Below, piece by piece: positions 1 to 8,397 of a stretch of 52,650 nucleotides of DNA (position 1 is its first letter; each line of letters starts with the position of its first letter). The notes beneath the pieces are model-generated. The model saw only the letters and a program-made list of their open reading frames with translations, made no database searches and was not told the origin of the DNA. This DNA comes from Planctomycetota bacterium (GTDB taxonomy: Bacteria; Planctomycetota; PUPC01; JACPCR01), in contig JACPCR010000090.1 in assembly GCA_016179685.1 (NCBI GenBank), positions 1-52,650 on the forward strand. Direction: 5' to 3'. The translations under genes were made by a program, and so were the position numbers.

Positions 1-21
1 CCGAACGGTACGCACACCTTG

Positions 22-87
22 CCAGGTGGTACACCGCTGACCGGTAGGTGGTACACGGCCGACCGACAGGTGGTACATTCTCAAACC
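22..87. repeat. Three 22-bp direct repeats at the window edge
   Basis: The core AGGTGGTACAC (third copy ending in T) occurs at 24-34, 46-56 and 68-78 with an exact 22-bp period; the first two copies are followed by a GACCG block. Multiple short repeats of this kind are found at the ends of IS21-type elements, where the transposase binds. That assignment is inference because no transposase gene is inside the window. The DNA from 88 to 290 shows no convincing gene. A minus-strand frame from an ATG at 222 stays open to the window edge and could be a partial gene, but I see no recognisable family in it. Confidence 0.55.
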
Positions 88-290
88 GACATTGACACCC
101 GCCAGCCGATAGGCTCTGAGGAGCCCGCGGCGCAGGTCCCGAGCCAGCCGAATCGGGCGGCACGGCAGCCCCAGCGCCAGAAGGTGCCCTGAGAAGACCC
201 GTCTTACTTTGTCGGAATCCATAAGTCTCGCCGGCTGCTTTCCCGATTGGAGTCTCCGGCTTGCCGACTGCAAACTCAAGGCTACAGACT

Positions 291-608
291 CTAATCCGCC
301 ACCGTCCGGTGCCGCGTAGGATCGAATTCCCTTTGCCGGACGACCCTGAAGGTCCCAGCAGGCAGGCGGATCTCCCGATGTTCCGGGTGGCCCAGAAGCG
401 CCTCGGACTCGAGCTGGAGGAATCGATCCCCATCGAGTCCCTCGAGCAGCCGCGCCGAGTCCGATTCCACGACGTGCTGGTGTCCCGTGGCCTCGCCATC
501 CGCAAGGACCACCCTACCCTTGGTCACGACCTTCCCGAACCCACCGTCTTTCCCAAGACCCGTCTGGACCTCCACCGGCACAAGCAAGACATCACCTTGA
601 CGATACAC
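291..608 (-). CDS. Small conserved hypothetical protein (MYRQGDVLLVPV type)
   Basis: This 105-residue protein opens with MYRQGDVLLVPV, has a central GRVVLADGEATGHQHVV segment and ends in a FRVVRQREFDP stretch. I recognise this pattern from a widespread bacterial family of about 100 residues with no known function. It has no signal peptide or membrane segment. The start is a GTG at 608, preceded at six bases by a very strong ribosome binding site (AAAGGAGGGG), which supports the start and suggests real expression. It stands alone, downstream of the stop-overlapping hairpin at 662-691. The family call is confident; the function is unknown. Confidence 0.75.
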   Translation of the reverse strand: MYRQGDVLLVPVEVQTGLGKDGGFGKVVTKGRVVLADGEATGHQHVVESDSARLLEGLDGDRFLQLESEALLGHPEHREIRLPAGTFRVVRQREFDPTRHRTVAD

Positions 609-661
609 GTTCGACCCCTCCTTTAGATAGTCATTTGTAGAAGAAAGGTGTCTAAGCCGAG

Positions 662-691
662 AGCAATCATGACGCGGGATTCATGATTGCT
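662..691. repeat. Perfect 11-bp inverted repeat overlapping a stop codon
   Basis: Arms AGCAATCATGA (662-672) and TCATGATTGCT (681-691) are perfectly complementary around an 8-base loop. The TGA stop of the minus-strand gene at 681-1262 lies in the right arm. It could fold in that gene's mRNA as a terminator-like or 3'-protective hairpin, but there is no following T run. Confidence 0.7.
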
Positions 692-1262
692 TAGGAACCA
701 CCGGGTTCCTTCCGCAACTTCGCAACCTCTCAATGAAGCCCCGGATATCATTGCTGCACGTAACTTCAAACAGAGGCACAGCTAGCATGTAAGAAGCGGT
801 GATCCGCTTGCTATCGTAATCAGACGAGATCACCTCACGCCATGGGTACGGGTACCCGTGCTTCTCTGCCTCTACCCAATGGAAGAAGGCATTCCATGTG
901 TCCCAAGCGCGACACACCTCAGCCACGGCCCCAATTTGCATGTTGTAGTAGAACCTTGCAACGAGAAGCAAGGGCTCCGCAAAACGACGCTGTTCGCGGC
1001 GGTCAAAAAAACATATCATCACACTCTCGACGCAGTCAGGCGGCTCTGCCTTCCGGTAGTAGTACCTATAAACGCCTTCTGGCATCCATGTACCCGCATC
1101 AAGATTCTCGCCAACATCCCTTGTAATCTTCGTCGCGAACACAGACTCCCATTCAGGCGAGTGCAACCTGTCACAGTCCCGAAACAAGTGCCGGATCTCA
1201 TTGTGAAGTTGATCTATCGCTCTGAATGCCTTCCCAATCCTAATACCATAATCGTCTTCCAT
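681..1262 (-). CDS. Hypothetical protein coupled to a nuclease-like gene
   Basis: I do not recognise this protein of 193 residues. It is rich in aromatic residues and Arg, with no signal peptide or clear membrane segment. A longer start at 1292 exists, but the ATG at 1262 has an excellent ribosome binding site (GAGGAGGGAG) just upstream, so I prefer it. The gene begins 15 bases after the stop of the PD-(D/E)XK-like gene on the same strand, so the two are probably co-transcribed. The lower GC and different style compared with DNA beyond 3900 suggest accessory origin. A partner role in a defence or mobile system is only a guess from the neighbour. Confidence 0.6.
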   Translation of the reverse strand: MEDDYGIRIGKAFRAIDQLHNEIRHLFRDCDRLHSPEWESVFATKITRDVGENLDAGTWMPEGVYRYYYRKAEPPDCVESVMICFFDRREQRRFAEPLLLVARFYYNMQIGAVAEVCRAWDTWNAFFHWVEAEKHGYPYPWREVISSDYDSKRITASYMLAVPLFEVTCSNDIRGFIERLRSCGRNPVVPKQS

Positions 1263-1276
1263 TTCTCCCTCCTCAA

Positions 1277-2335
1277 TCAGGTGCCGACCCAAAAGCCTCT
1301 ACCGTTCAATTCAAACTCGGAGAAGTTCGGCAGGTCGGGATCCTCCTGGAATAGGGCATAAAACGACCCATCTTTCTCGCTGTCCAACTGAAGATCCCCC
1401 ACAACATCAAAGCCGGTAAAGCGTTTGAAACCCTTCTTTTCAAGGAGAAGGAGCAGATCGTTCGCGATCAGATTGAATGGGAATCGGTTTGATGACGTTC
1501 CTTCCTCGCTACCGATCGCCGATCCGGCCTCCTTCCCAAATTGGTGATTAAGGACCTGCCAGACGTCTGTCCAGCTTGTCCAGAGTATATGGCCCTTTGC
1601 TGCTTCAAAGGACACAGACAATTTCCTTTTCTTAACCTGTGATAAACACCTGGCCCGGACATCCTCAGGCCGGGTACAGTGCGCGGTTATGAAGACAAGA
1701 TATCGGTTCTCTGGCGGGCATCGGTTCTCTGGTGGGCAATCAACTTTCAGCTCAGGTGCGGTCGGCCAACCTAGGTAGGCGTGTGGCAGCCCATCCACCC
1801 CTTTCAGGGCTGCCAAACCTGGGCTCTTCGCGACCTTCTCATAAATGGGCTTCAGCTTATAGGGGCATGAATCAGTCAATTCATCATATTGATCGGCAAG
1901 TTGGTCTCCGTATTCCGCTTCTGATTCATCAAACTTCGTCTCATTCTCTGGAGCATCTGGAGATCCTCTCGTCTCATCATCTCTGTCCGAGGTGTCCGAC
2001 ATGTACTTCGCCTCAAATACGAAGGCGTACCTTCCCTTTTTCAAGTTAAGAACGACGATAACATCAGGCTCCCGCCCCAACCGCTCTTTTGTTCCTTTTG
2101 GCCAGAAATAGTACTCAATAGCGTCTTTCGGTGTAGGTCCACTGGGGTCGACCAGTTTGGTTTCCGGGTCACATTTATTCGACGAAATCACGTGCTCAAG
2201 AAAAGGCAATATTCCCAGGTCGGGAGGTAGATAGCGGAACACCCCAAAAACATTGGATGTGAGCATGTCTTCCAGGCGGTCCGAGGCGTTGGACCCAGAC
2301 GAGGAAAGCTTTCCATGTAATTCAGCAAGCATCAT
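1277..2335 (-). CDS. PD-(D/E)XK nuclease-like protein
   Basis: The 352-residue protein has an N-terminal segment DRLEDMLTSNVFGVFRYLP, followed at about residues 88-110 by EPDVIVVLNL and then VFEAKY. This D...ExK arrangement with flanking beta strands fits the PD-(D/E)XK nuclease core (Asp in EPDV, Glu and Lys in FEAK). Similar proteins occur in bacterial accessory and defence regions; that is family knowledge, and the substrate here is unknown. The start is one of two consecutive ATGs at 2335 and 2332. The stop of a 34-codon frame overlaps the first as ATGA, which suggests translational coupling. An 18-bp imperfect tandem duplication near 1710-1735 makes the CPPENR segment appear twice. Confidence 0.6.
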   Translation of the reverse strand: MMLAELHGKLSSSGSNASDRLEDMLTSNVFGVFRYLPPDLGILPFLEHVISSNKCDPETKLVDPSGPTPKDAIEYYFWPKGTKERLGREPDVIVVLNLKKGRYAFVFEAKYMSDTSDRDDETRGSPDAPENETKFDESEAEYGDQLADQYDELTDSCPYKLKPIYEKVAKSPGLAALKGVDGLPHAYLGWPTAPELKVDCPPENRCPPENRYLVFITAHCTRPEDVRARCLSQVKKRKLSVSFEAAKGHILWTSWTDVWQVLNHQFGKEAGSAIGSEEGTSSNRFPFNLIANDLLLLLEKKGFKRFTGFDVVGDLQLDSEKDGSFYALFQEDPDLPNFSEFELNGRGFWVGT

Positions 2336-2436
2336 TCAGTGCCTCCTGTCCGATAGGGACCCCGATGGCTCGCGGGCAGGGCCTGCCTGACGATTTCCCT
2401 ATCATACTCCAGGGCATGCTCGTGCTCATCGATCAT
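2332..2436 (-). CDS. Possible 34-residue ORF (or 3' end of a frameshifted gene)
   Basis: ATG at 2436 overlaps the TGA of the preceding frame (ATGA, 2436-2433), and the TGA at 2334-2332 overlaps the ATG of the nuclease-like gene. The peptide starts MIDEHEHALEYDREIVRQ and looks like charged, helical coding sequence. Either it is a tiny coupled gene, or it is the true C-terminus of the helical protein upstream, separated by frameshifts. In the latter reading the frame also makes sense a little upstream of the ATG (PGIKRWRS). The paired overlaps favour coding use; the sequence alone cannot choose between the two. Confidence 0.35.
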   Translation of the reverse strand: MIDEHEHALEYDREIVRQALPASHRGPYRTGGTE

Positions 2437-2573
2437 CGACCGCCAGCGTTTGATTCCAGGGGTATCCAGTAGTAAATTCCTGCCTGTGCCTCCCGTGACT
2501 CGACCAGGATGCGATGGTGATCGAATCTCCTCATCGCCTCACGCACCGGCTGCGGGTGTTTCCTGTAATTCAA
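2433..2573 (-). CDS. Possible 46-residue ORF (or middle part of a frameshifted gene)
   Basis: This frame reads NYRKHPQPVREAMRRFDHH and then ILVESREAQAGIYYW, which looks like real protein. A TTG at 2573 could start it: a G-rich stretch lies just upstream and the TTG overlaps a TGA in the preceding frame. An ATG at 2534 is another option. It may instead be one segment of a single gene that runs through three frames between 2700 and 2332. I keep it as low-confidence coding sequence. Confidence 0.3.
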   Translation of the reverse strand: MNYRKHPQPVREAMRRFDHHRILVESREAQAGIYYWIPLESNAGGR

Positions 2574-3756
2574 ATCATCCCCCGCATCTTGTCGCGATCG
2601 CCAGACTCCTCGCCCGATGGTAGCCCTTCGGGCGTGACCGTGCAAGAGGCACTAAGCGGCTCCGGCCGACGGGGTGACATGAATTTTCCCAGGCGCCACA
2701 CCTATCCTTGCTGGCATCAAATATACACTGGAACCAATGGTTCCGCTGAGATTCGTTTCGGAGGGCGGGGTAAACCTCTAAAGCAAGCTCAGGAGTATCT
2801 CTGACCACGTCCCAAAGGACACTAGACAGGTGCGCTGTTTCAACCGTGGTCTCCGCCAGCCGCGCCAGATCGCCCATTGCGTCCTTCAGGGAAGGAGTGG
2901 CCAGCTCCACCCCGACCTTCCTTGCGGCATGAGCCAGAACAGCAAGACCGAACGACCTCTCCTGAGGTGTCCACTTGTGGAGCAGGACCGAGTCTCTTGC
3001 TGAATTGAGCAGCCGCGCCGCGGTCTCGCGATGTATTGGAGCGACCATGACTGCACTTTCGGCGAGGCTGGCGCCGGGATAGCGCTTTCCAACAACGGAT
3101 CCTCTTTCGTTCCAGCAACGGAGGACGCCGTCTACGTATTTCTGGGGGATCATCGGCAGCGCCAGGTATCCGTGCAGCCGTGCAAAACTTTCGAAATCAC
3201 TGTCCCAAAAGTCATAGTCTTCCGTAGCCACTAGAATATCCGCAGCTTGATAAGCATACGAAGCCGCGGCTGCGGAGTCCTGAAAGGCCATGAAGTTTGC
3301 GAGGTCGATCATCATCCTGGAGCGTCTTACAGGATCCGATTCCGCCTCAACTCTAGGTCTCAGGTCAGCCAGGAACTTTCCAGAACCACGCGTCTGCATG
3401 GCCTGGGGGGCATTTTCCGCCAGTACGGACAAATGCCACGACAGCTCTACGCCTTCCGGCAGCGCAAGCTGGAAAAGCTCCCAGGCCAGCGCATAGTTGT
3501 TCCTGGAAAGGCCGTGCATCGCCAGCCAAAAGGAAAGGTGTCCCGCGAGTTCCTCGTTCTCCACAAGCGCCAAGGCCTCGGTTTTCAAGAGGTCGGACAG
3601 GCAATCTTTGTATTCCGGAGACCACGTGTCCAGGAACATCGCATACGCATAGATGGCAGCCCTTTCACTTCGTTCCAGATCCCTTCCCACGGCTGTGAGT
3701 ACGTCATGTACGAGGGCGACCGGAGGCGGGTAACGTCCCAGTGAATCGGATAGAAT
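2570..3756 (-). pseudogene. Helical-repeat protein gene, probably truncated and frameshifted
   Basis: The main open frame (2575-3690 with a GTG start) gives a 371-residue, Ala/Leu-rich, all-helical protein with no signal peptide; I do not recognise it. Coding-like sequence continues upstream of the GTG in the same frame (GRYPPPVALVHDVLTAVGRD) to a TAG at 3759-3757. Beyond that TAG the frame still looks like protein, so the 5' end is probably lost or mutated. Near 2700 the frame turns into Arg/Pro-rich text, while another frame on the same strand continues sensibly (WRLGKFMSPRRPEPLSASC) and ends at TGA 2572-2570. The gene therefore looks damaged at both ends, or the assembly contains indels there. 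Confidence 0.5.
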
Positions 3757-3792
3757 CTACCGATAAACCGTCTTTGACTCGGATCGCCGTAG

Positions 3793-3879
3793 GTCGCGGA
3801 ATGCATCGAGCCGGCGGAGCTGCGGGCGGACGTGCAGAAGGAGCTGGCGAAGATGCAGGGCAAGTACGCAGGGGCTTAG
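3793..3879 (+). pseudogene. 3' remnant of a lost plus-strand gene
   Basis: After an in-frame TAG at 3790-3792 the plus strand reads 28 residues ending ELRADVQKELAKMQGKYAGA and a TAG at 3877-3879. It looks like an amphipathic C-terminal helix of a protein whose 5' part is missing. It abuts the truncated helical-repeat gene, so 3757-3793 may be a recombination junction between accessory and host DNA. The parent family is not recognisable from so short a piece. Confidence 0.3.
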
Positions 3880-3919
3880 CCAGCATTTCTCATCCCGGCG
3901 GGAGTAGAAATCCGGGCTA
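3877..3919. repeat. Inverted repeat starting at a stop codon, CCCGGCGGG apex
   Basis: The 14-bp arms 3877-3890 and 3906-3919 pair with two mismatches around a CATCCCGGCGGGAGT loop. The left arm begins exactly with the TAG of the plus-strand remnant. The apex resembles that of the inverted repeat at 8740-8772 (CATC-CCGGCGA-GATG). Confidence 0.5.
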
Positions 3920-3945
3920 GCACCAGCTCGAAAAATTCCGGGAGA

Positions 3946-5586
3946 TCATCCGCCCATTGAAACGTCCGCGCGGACTTCTTCGACTTGGAGGGAACCGGAT
4001 TCGGGGCCTTCGGCCACGGACCGTATCCGCAAGTAGGAAAGTCCGTCGCACTCTCGACGAAGCGGCAGAACCCCCGCGGGCAGGCTGTCCAGCGCGCATC
4101 GGCACAGCCATTTCTCGCAATCCCAGATCAAATCCACTTCGTGCCAGCGCCCGGGCTCGATTCTGCCCCCGCACGACAGGCCGCCATCCGACGCCACGCG
4201 CAGGTTGACCACATTATGGAACAAATCTTCGAAATCGAAGGGCGTCGAGAAATGGTCGGTGAGTCCGATGTTGAAGCCTTGGTGGCCGGATTCAAGCATG
4301 AACCTGAGCCGAATTTTCCCTTTGCGGCCAATAGGAAAATTCCAGACTGCGGCTGCGGGAAATTCAGGGTCCGTTCTCTGAAGTCGGAGCACGCGAGCGC
4401 CCTCTTTCTGCGGGTGGTGGGCTCTCGACACCCCCTTCGTCCCAAACAGGGCCCAATCCTCCAACCCTCCGGCGAAATCAGCGCTCTGAACCACTTCCTC
4501 CAAATACTCAGGATCCAGGCGAACCAGCAAGGCGCGGCCTTGGCCTTGGCCCGTGCTCAGGATCAAGGCGTTGTCCGCGGTGGCAACGGGAAAGGGGTAA
4601 GCCGTGCCATGATCGCCGGTCGGCGGAGGCGGCTCGTGTCGCAACGGGTCGCGACCGACCTCTCTATAGCCGCGCCAGGTCATGCCTTGGTCCGCGGAGA
4701 GGGCGGCATGAATCACCTGACGGCCGCCATAGGCGTAGGGATGGCGCAGGCAGTTGTTCCAGCAAAGCACGATTCGGCCGTCGCCGAGCCGCGCCAGGCC
4801 CGCCGGCGAATCGGAGGAAAGGAAGCGAGAGGGCTGAGGCATGGACCACTTCGCTCCGTCCGGTGAGAAAGATTCGTAAAGCCGGCCCATCTGCGTGCGG
4901 ATAAGCATCCAGACCCGGCCTTCGGCCAGCTCCAACGCCACCGGCTCGCACGCGCCGTAGGCGTAGGAGATGTCCGGCACCACGACCTTCAAATCATTCG
5001 ATAGCTGCCACGACGCGCCCTCATCATCGGAATAAAGAACGACGGACTTGAACATGCCCATGAACGTAAATGCGTCCAGGCCTTCTCCGCGGTTGTGCCA
5101 GGTGCGGGGCACAAAAAAAGAAAACGGCAGCAAGAGGCGCCCGCCTCGGAGCTGGAGGCAGGAATTGAGCGCGCCGGTATAGCCCTTCCAGATGCAATGG
5201 GGCTCTTGCCAGCGCTGGCGACCGTGTTCCGTCTTGGTGTGCCAGATGTCGATCCGGTTGCCGTTGTAAGTCCCGACGCCCCCGCGCTCGCCTTCCCCGC
5301 GGCTGTCCGGCTGCCACGCATCGAGCATGAACGCGTGAATCTCGCCGCCCCGGTCCACCAGCGCCTCGACGACGCCACCGATTCCCTTCGGCTGTTCCAC
5401 GAGGGGAAAGAGCCGATCCGGCTGGCCCCAGGTGAAGCCGTTATCACCCGAAAAGCGGCCGGAGACGAACCGCTGCGGGTCATTCGGATCGGAGACAAAC
5501 GCCATCAGCCGCCCATCCGGGAGCAGGACAATCTTGGGCGCGAATTCAAATACGCCCACCGCGACTTGTTTGAGGAGTTGGCTCAT
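3946..5586 (-). CDS. Sialidase-like BNR-repeat protein with C-terminal lectin-like domain
   Basis: The 546-residue protein carries three Asp boxes (S-x-D-x-G-x-[TS]-W) near residues 46-53, 186-193 and 297-304, plus a weaker SPDGAKW copy near 241, so residues 1-370 should form a six-bladed sialidase-type propeller. The remaining 170 residues look like a concanavalin/LamG-type beta-sandwich. No N-terminal signal peptide is visible; the protein starts MSQLLKQVAVGVFEFAPKI. Propellers of this class cleave or bind sialic acid or other glycans; whether this one is catalytic cannot be read here. It follows a transporter-like membrane protein gene on the same strand with a 60-base gap that contains a hairpin. 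Confidence 0.75.
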   Translation of the reverse strand: MSQLLKQVAVGVFEFAPKIVLLPDGRLMAFVSDPNDPQRFVSGRFSGDNGFTWGQPDRLFPLVEQPKGIGGVVEALVDRGGEIHAFMLDAWQPDSRGEGERGGVGTYNGNRIDIWHTKTEHGRQRWQEPHCIWKGYTGALNSCLQLRGGRLLLPFSFFVPRTWHNRGEGLDAFTFMGMFKSVVLYSDDEGASWQLSNDLKVVVPDISYAYGACEPVALELAEGRVWMLIRTQMGRLYESFSPDGAKWSMPQPSRFLSSDSPAGLARLGDGRIVLCWNNCLRHPYAYGGRQVIHAALSADQGMTWRGYREVGRDPLRHEPPPPTGDHGTAYPFPVATADNALILSTGQGQGRALLVRLDPEYLEEVVQSADFAGGLEDWALFGTKGVSRAHHPQKEGARVLRLQRTDPEFPAAAVWNFPIGRKGKIRLRFMLESGHQGFNIGLTDHFSTPFDFEDLFHNVVNLRVASDGGLSCGGRIEPGRWHEVDLIWDCEKWLCRCALDSLPAGVLPLRRECDGLSYLRIRSVAEGPESGSLQVEEVRADVSMGG

Positions 5587-5610
5587 TGACCGGGATTCCC
5601 TTCATCACGG

Positions 5611-5642
5611 AGGAACGGAAGCGCGGGTGCACTTTCATTCCT
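5611..5642. repeat. Hairpin with GGGT apex loop
   Basis: The 14-bp arms 5611-5624 and 5629-5642 flank the loop GGGT and pair with three mismatches. The apex is GAAGCGC-GGGT-GCACTTT. It lies 5 bases past the stop of the membrane protein gene on the minus strand and upstream of the sialidase-like gene. It belongs to the family at 20413, 39361, 43632 and 47965. Confidence 0.65.
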
Positions 5643-5647
5643 TGGTA

Positions 5648-8113
5648 CTAGATCCAGAACACCTGGTTACCCACCTTGCCGGTGAAGAAGTCGATGACGA
5701 GCCAGAGGCCAGCGATGGTGAACTGGCCGCCGATGAGCCCGAGGAAGAAGGGCCGGAGCTGCACGAAGAGCCTGTGTCCGCCGTAGCGGAGGATGAACGA
5801 CTTGAGCGCCCAGGCGATGAAGATGCTCAGCCAGATGTTATCCATGAGCCAGACGGGCCCGATGGGGAAACCGATGGGGTGGAACGGCCACCAGAGGAAG
5901 TGCTGGCGGGCGAAGATGAGGCCGGACATGACCAGTGCGCCGGCGAGGGTGAAGCCCCACCCCCGGGAACGCAGATCGGCCACCTGGTCCGGCGACTCCT
6001 GGAGCTTGTTGGCGACGAATTCGAAGGGGGCTTTAGCGCCGCCGCCGAAGAACCAGGAGTTCAGGTTGATGCCCCCGTGCGTGTAGGACAGGTAGAGGAT
6101 CACCCAGATCGAGGAGACCAGGCTGAGCACGATGGCCAGGAGGAGGGCCCAGAAGAGCGGGCGCTTGTGCCGGCCGAGCCCGTCGCTCAGCTTGAGTGCA
6201 TGGGCCACGGACGCGAAGACATAGGTGCGGATATCCGCAGTCCAGACCCAGGTGAAGCCCAGCGCCGTCAAGGATGCCGGCTGGAAGGCGGAGGAGCCTG
6301 CGGTGGAGACCACGAAGCTCGACGAGATGGTGGAGGCGACGCCTTCGCCGACGCCTTCGACCACGATGCGGCAGAGCCCCACGAAGATCAGGTAGGCCAT
6401 CACCAGGAAGCTCAACGCCGTCAGGATGCCCATGCCGGACAGCCTCAGCCAGCAGGCCAGGAACAGGAAGCCCGACAGGAAGCCGAAGAGGGCCGTCCGG
6501 TAGGACAGAATCTCGTCCGCATCGTCCACGTCCGGGTCATCCCACACGGCCTTGCGGACGACGTTCCGCAGATGGGCCCGGCCGACCCAGAGTCCGAGCA
6601 GCACCATGACGATCAGCGCGCCCATGCCCTGGTGCGCCAGGTCAGCGGATTTTCCCACCCCGTAAATCCCCATGTTCTCGACGCTCTTCCACCCGAACAG
6701 GGTCTGCACGCCATGCTGGACCGCCGCCAGCCGATTGAAGAACCAGATGCTGAAGATGATGTCCAGGTTGATCAGGTAAGCGAAGCCGACGACGGGGAAG
6801 CTCAACATGAACTGGAAGGGAATCGTGTTCTGCAGAATCTGGATGCTGGGCCATTGAGTCGGGATTCGGGGCACGTAAGGGAAATACTTGTTGAGGCCGG
6901 CGAAGCTGCTGATGACGATGGGGATGGCCATGCCGAGCCAGAACATCCGGCCGTGGAAGAAGGGACCGAGCAGCCCGCCAGGCCGCGGCTGCTGCACCAT
7001 CTCCTGGGGCAGCCGGGTCAGGGGAAAAATCAACCTCTCGCGCTCCACCCATTGCCGGCGAAGGATCACCATAGCGCACACCATGGTCAGGTAAGCGGCG
7101 ACGATGCAGGGCAGCCAGTAGGCGAGGGGCAGAATCCATTCCCGGTACGGGATGGCCGCGCCCTTCGGGACGCCTTCATAGAAATACTTGATGGCCAGCG
7201 GGTCTTGAGGGACCAGGTTCGCCCACACGTGCGGGTGGATGCGGTTCGCCCAATCGTTCTCCGGCGTGGCGTAGTAGAAGACCGCGGGCGGGATGGGAAG
7301 GAGCTGTTCCGTCAATCCCATGGTGGGAATGGCGCAGGCGACCAGCATCATGCTGTAGATGACGAGCAGCTCCGAGCGATTCGGGCTGAGGGCCGGGACG
7401 GGGCCAGGCTTCAATCCGTAGAGCAGGCACAGGCCGGCGAACACGGTGATGAACGCCAGGAGGCTGGCCTGGTGGCCCGCAGCCGCAGCGGGCGCCAGGA
7501 ACGGGGGAATCCACCGGAACAGGCCGGCCAGGAGAGCATGGACGGCGGTCAGGAGGAGCATGGCCAGAATCCCTGCGGCCACTCGACGGGCTTTCGACGG
7601 AATCGCCTCGAGCCAGGCGTTCAGGATCGTGGCCGCCAGAGAGACATTGAGCACGGCCAGGACGAAACATCCCACAAGGACGATGCGGGGGAAAATCTCG
7701 GACTCGCACAGCAGGGCCAAAGCGGGCAAGAGGGCAGCCGATGCGGCGGCCGCGAGCGTGAATCCCATCCGGCGTCTTTCCCGGAGCGTGGTGAGCAGAC
7801 GGAGGAAGAGCACGCCGGCCGTGCAGAGGAAGAACTGGAAGAAGACGGCGGCCGCCGTCGTGAAATCGATGGACATGTACGAACCCTTGACGATCATGTT
7901 GGCGTAGGGATCGCCAACGCTGATGGCCAGGGTGAAAAGTGTCCCCAGGGCGAAGGCTTTGAAGGTAAACCCGTTAGGGGCCGCCTCCCCGAGCGGAGCC
8001 GGGCGTGAGTGTGTTGCGTGCGCTGACGTCACCGCGGTGTCCGGCGTGCTGGCCCGATCTAGATCGATACGAATAAAGAACCGGTAAGGTAACGAACGGT
8101 CGGGGGCTGTCAA
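5648..8113 (-). CDS. Large polytopic membrane protein (DUF6785/DUF6784 type)
   Basis: The 821-residue protein has a hydrophilic N-terminus of about 45 residues and then at least 12 hydrophobic segments. The C-terminal segment with HFLWWPFHPIGFPIG and AWALKSFILRYGG is typical, as I recall it, of the DUF6785/DUF6784 families common in planctomycetes and related phyla. These resemble oligopeptide-transporter-like permeases; substrate and direction are unknown. The adjacent sialidase-like gene on the same strand suggests glycan-derived substrates, but this is inference. The start at the ATG 8113 is the first available; a start closer to the first membrane segment cannot be excluded. Confidence 0.7.
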   Translation of the reverse strand: MTAPDRSLPYRFFIRIDLDRASTPDTAVTSAHATHSRPAPLGEAAPNGFTFKAFALGTLFTLAISVGDPYANMIVKGSYMSIDFTTAAAVFFQFFLCTAGVLFLRLLTTLRERRRMGFTLAAAASAALLPALALLCESEIFPRIVLVGCFVLAVLNVSLAATILNAWLEAIPSKARRVAAGILAMLLLTAVHALLAGLFRWIPPFLAPAAAAGHQASLLAFITVFAGLCLLYGLKPGPVPALSPNRSELLVIYSMMLVACAIPTMGLTEQLLPIPPAVFYYATPENDWANRIHPHVWANLVPQDPLAIKYFYEGVPKGAAIPYREWILPLAYWLPCIVAAYLTMVCAMVILRRQWVERERLIFPLTRLPQEMVQQPRPGGLLGPFFHGRMFWLGMAIPIVISSFAGLNKYFPYVPRIPTQWPSIQILQNTIPFQFMLSFPVVGFAYLINLDIIFSIWFFNRLAAVQHGVQTLFGWKSVENMGIYGVGKSADLAHQGMGALIVMVLLGLWVGRAHLRNVVRKAVWDDPDVDDADEILSYRTALFGFLSGFLFLACWLRLSGMGILTALSFLVMAYLIFVGLCRIVVEGVGEGVASTISSSFVVSTAGSSAFQPASLTALGFTWVWTADIRTYVFASVAHALKLSDGLGRHKRPLFWALLLAIVLSLVSSIWVILYLSYTHGGINLNSWFFGGGAKAPFEFVANKLQESPDQVADLRSRGWGFTLAGALVMSGLIFARQHFLWWPFHPIGFPIGPVWLMDNIWLSIFIAWALKSFILRYGGHRLFVQLRPFFLGLIGGQFTIAGLWLVIDFFTGKVGNQVFWI

Positions 8114-8397
8114 TGCCTAAGGTGTCGCCCTTCCATTGAGACCATCTCGATTGAGCGCACGTTGGACCCCAAGGAAACCGAACCACCCACAGCCCGATGA
8201 CCTATGCGCGGGGGGGCCATGAGCCGGAAATCGGCTTGCCGGTGTGCCTCGCGCGATCTTCCGGACCCGGGAGCCACCGATTCAAGTGCTTTTGCTGTAC
8301 CTTATGAGGTACGCCGAGTCGATCGAGTCCGGACCTCTGACAGCCCTCTTCCTCGCCGAACCTCGCGAGGTACGCCCTCCGTGGATGGCCGTTTCAG

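Noticed and set aside
2541..2577. Selenocysteine readthrough at two TGA codons
   Set aside because: The sequence between them is not protein-like in that frame, while other frames are, so frameshifting or separate ORFs explain it better.
5432..8008. 858-codon plus-strand open frame
   Set aside because: It lies antisense to the polytopic membrane protein, is rich in Glu, Asp and Arg from the GC-rich complement, and matches no family.
3946..8113. Sialic acid uptake operon
   Set aside because: No nan catabolic genes or TRAP transporter are present; the membrane protein family is uncharacterised.
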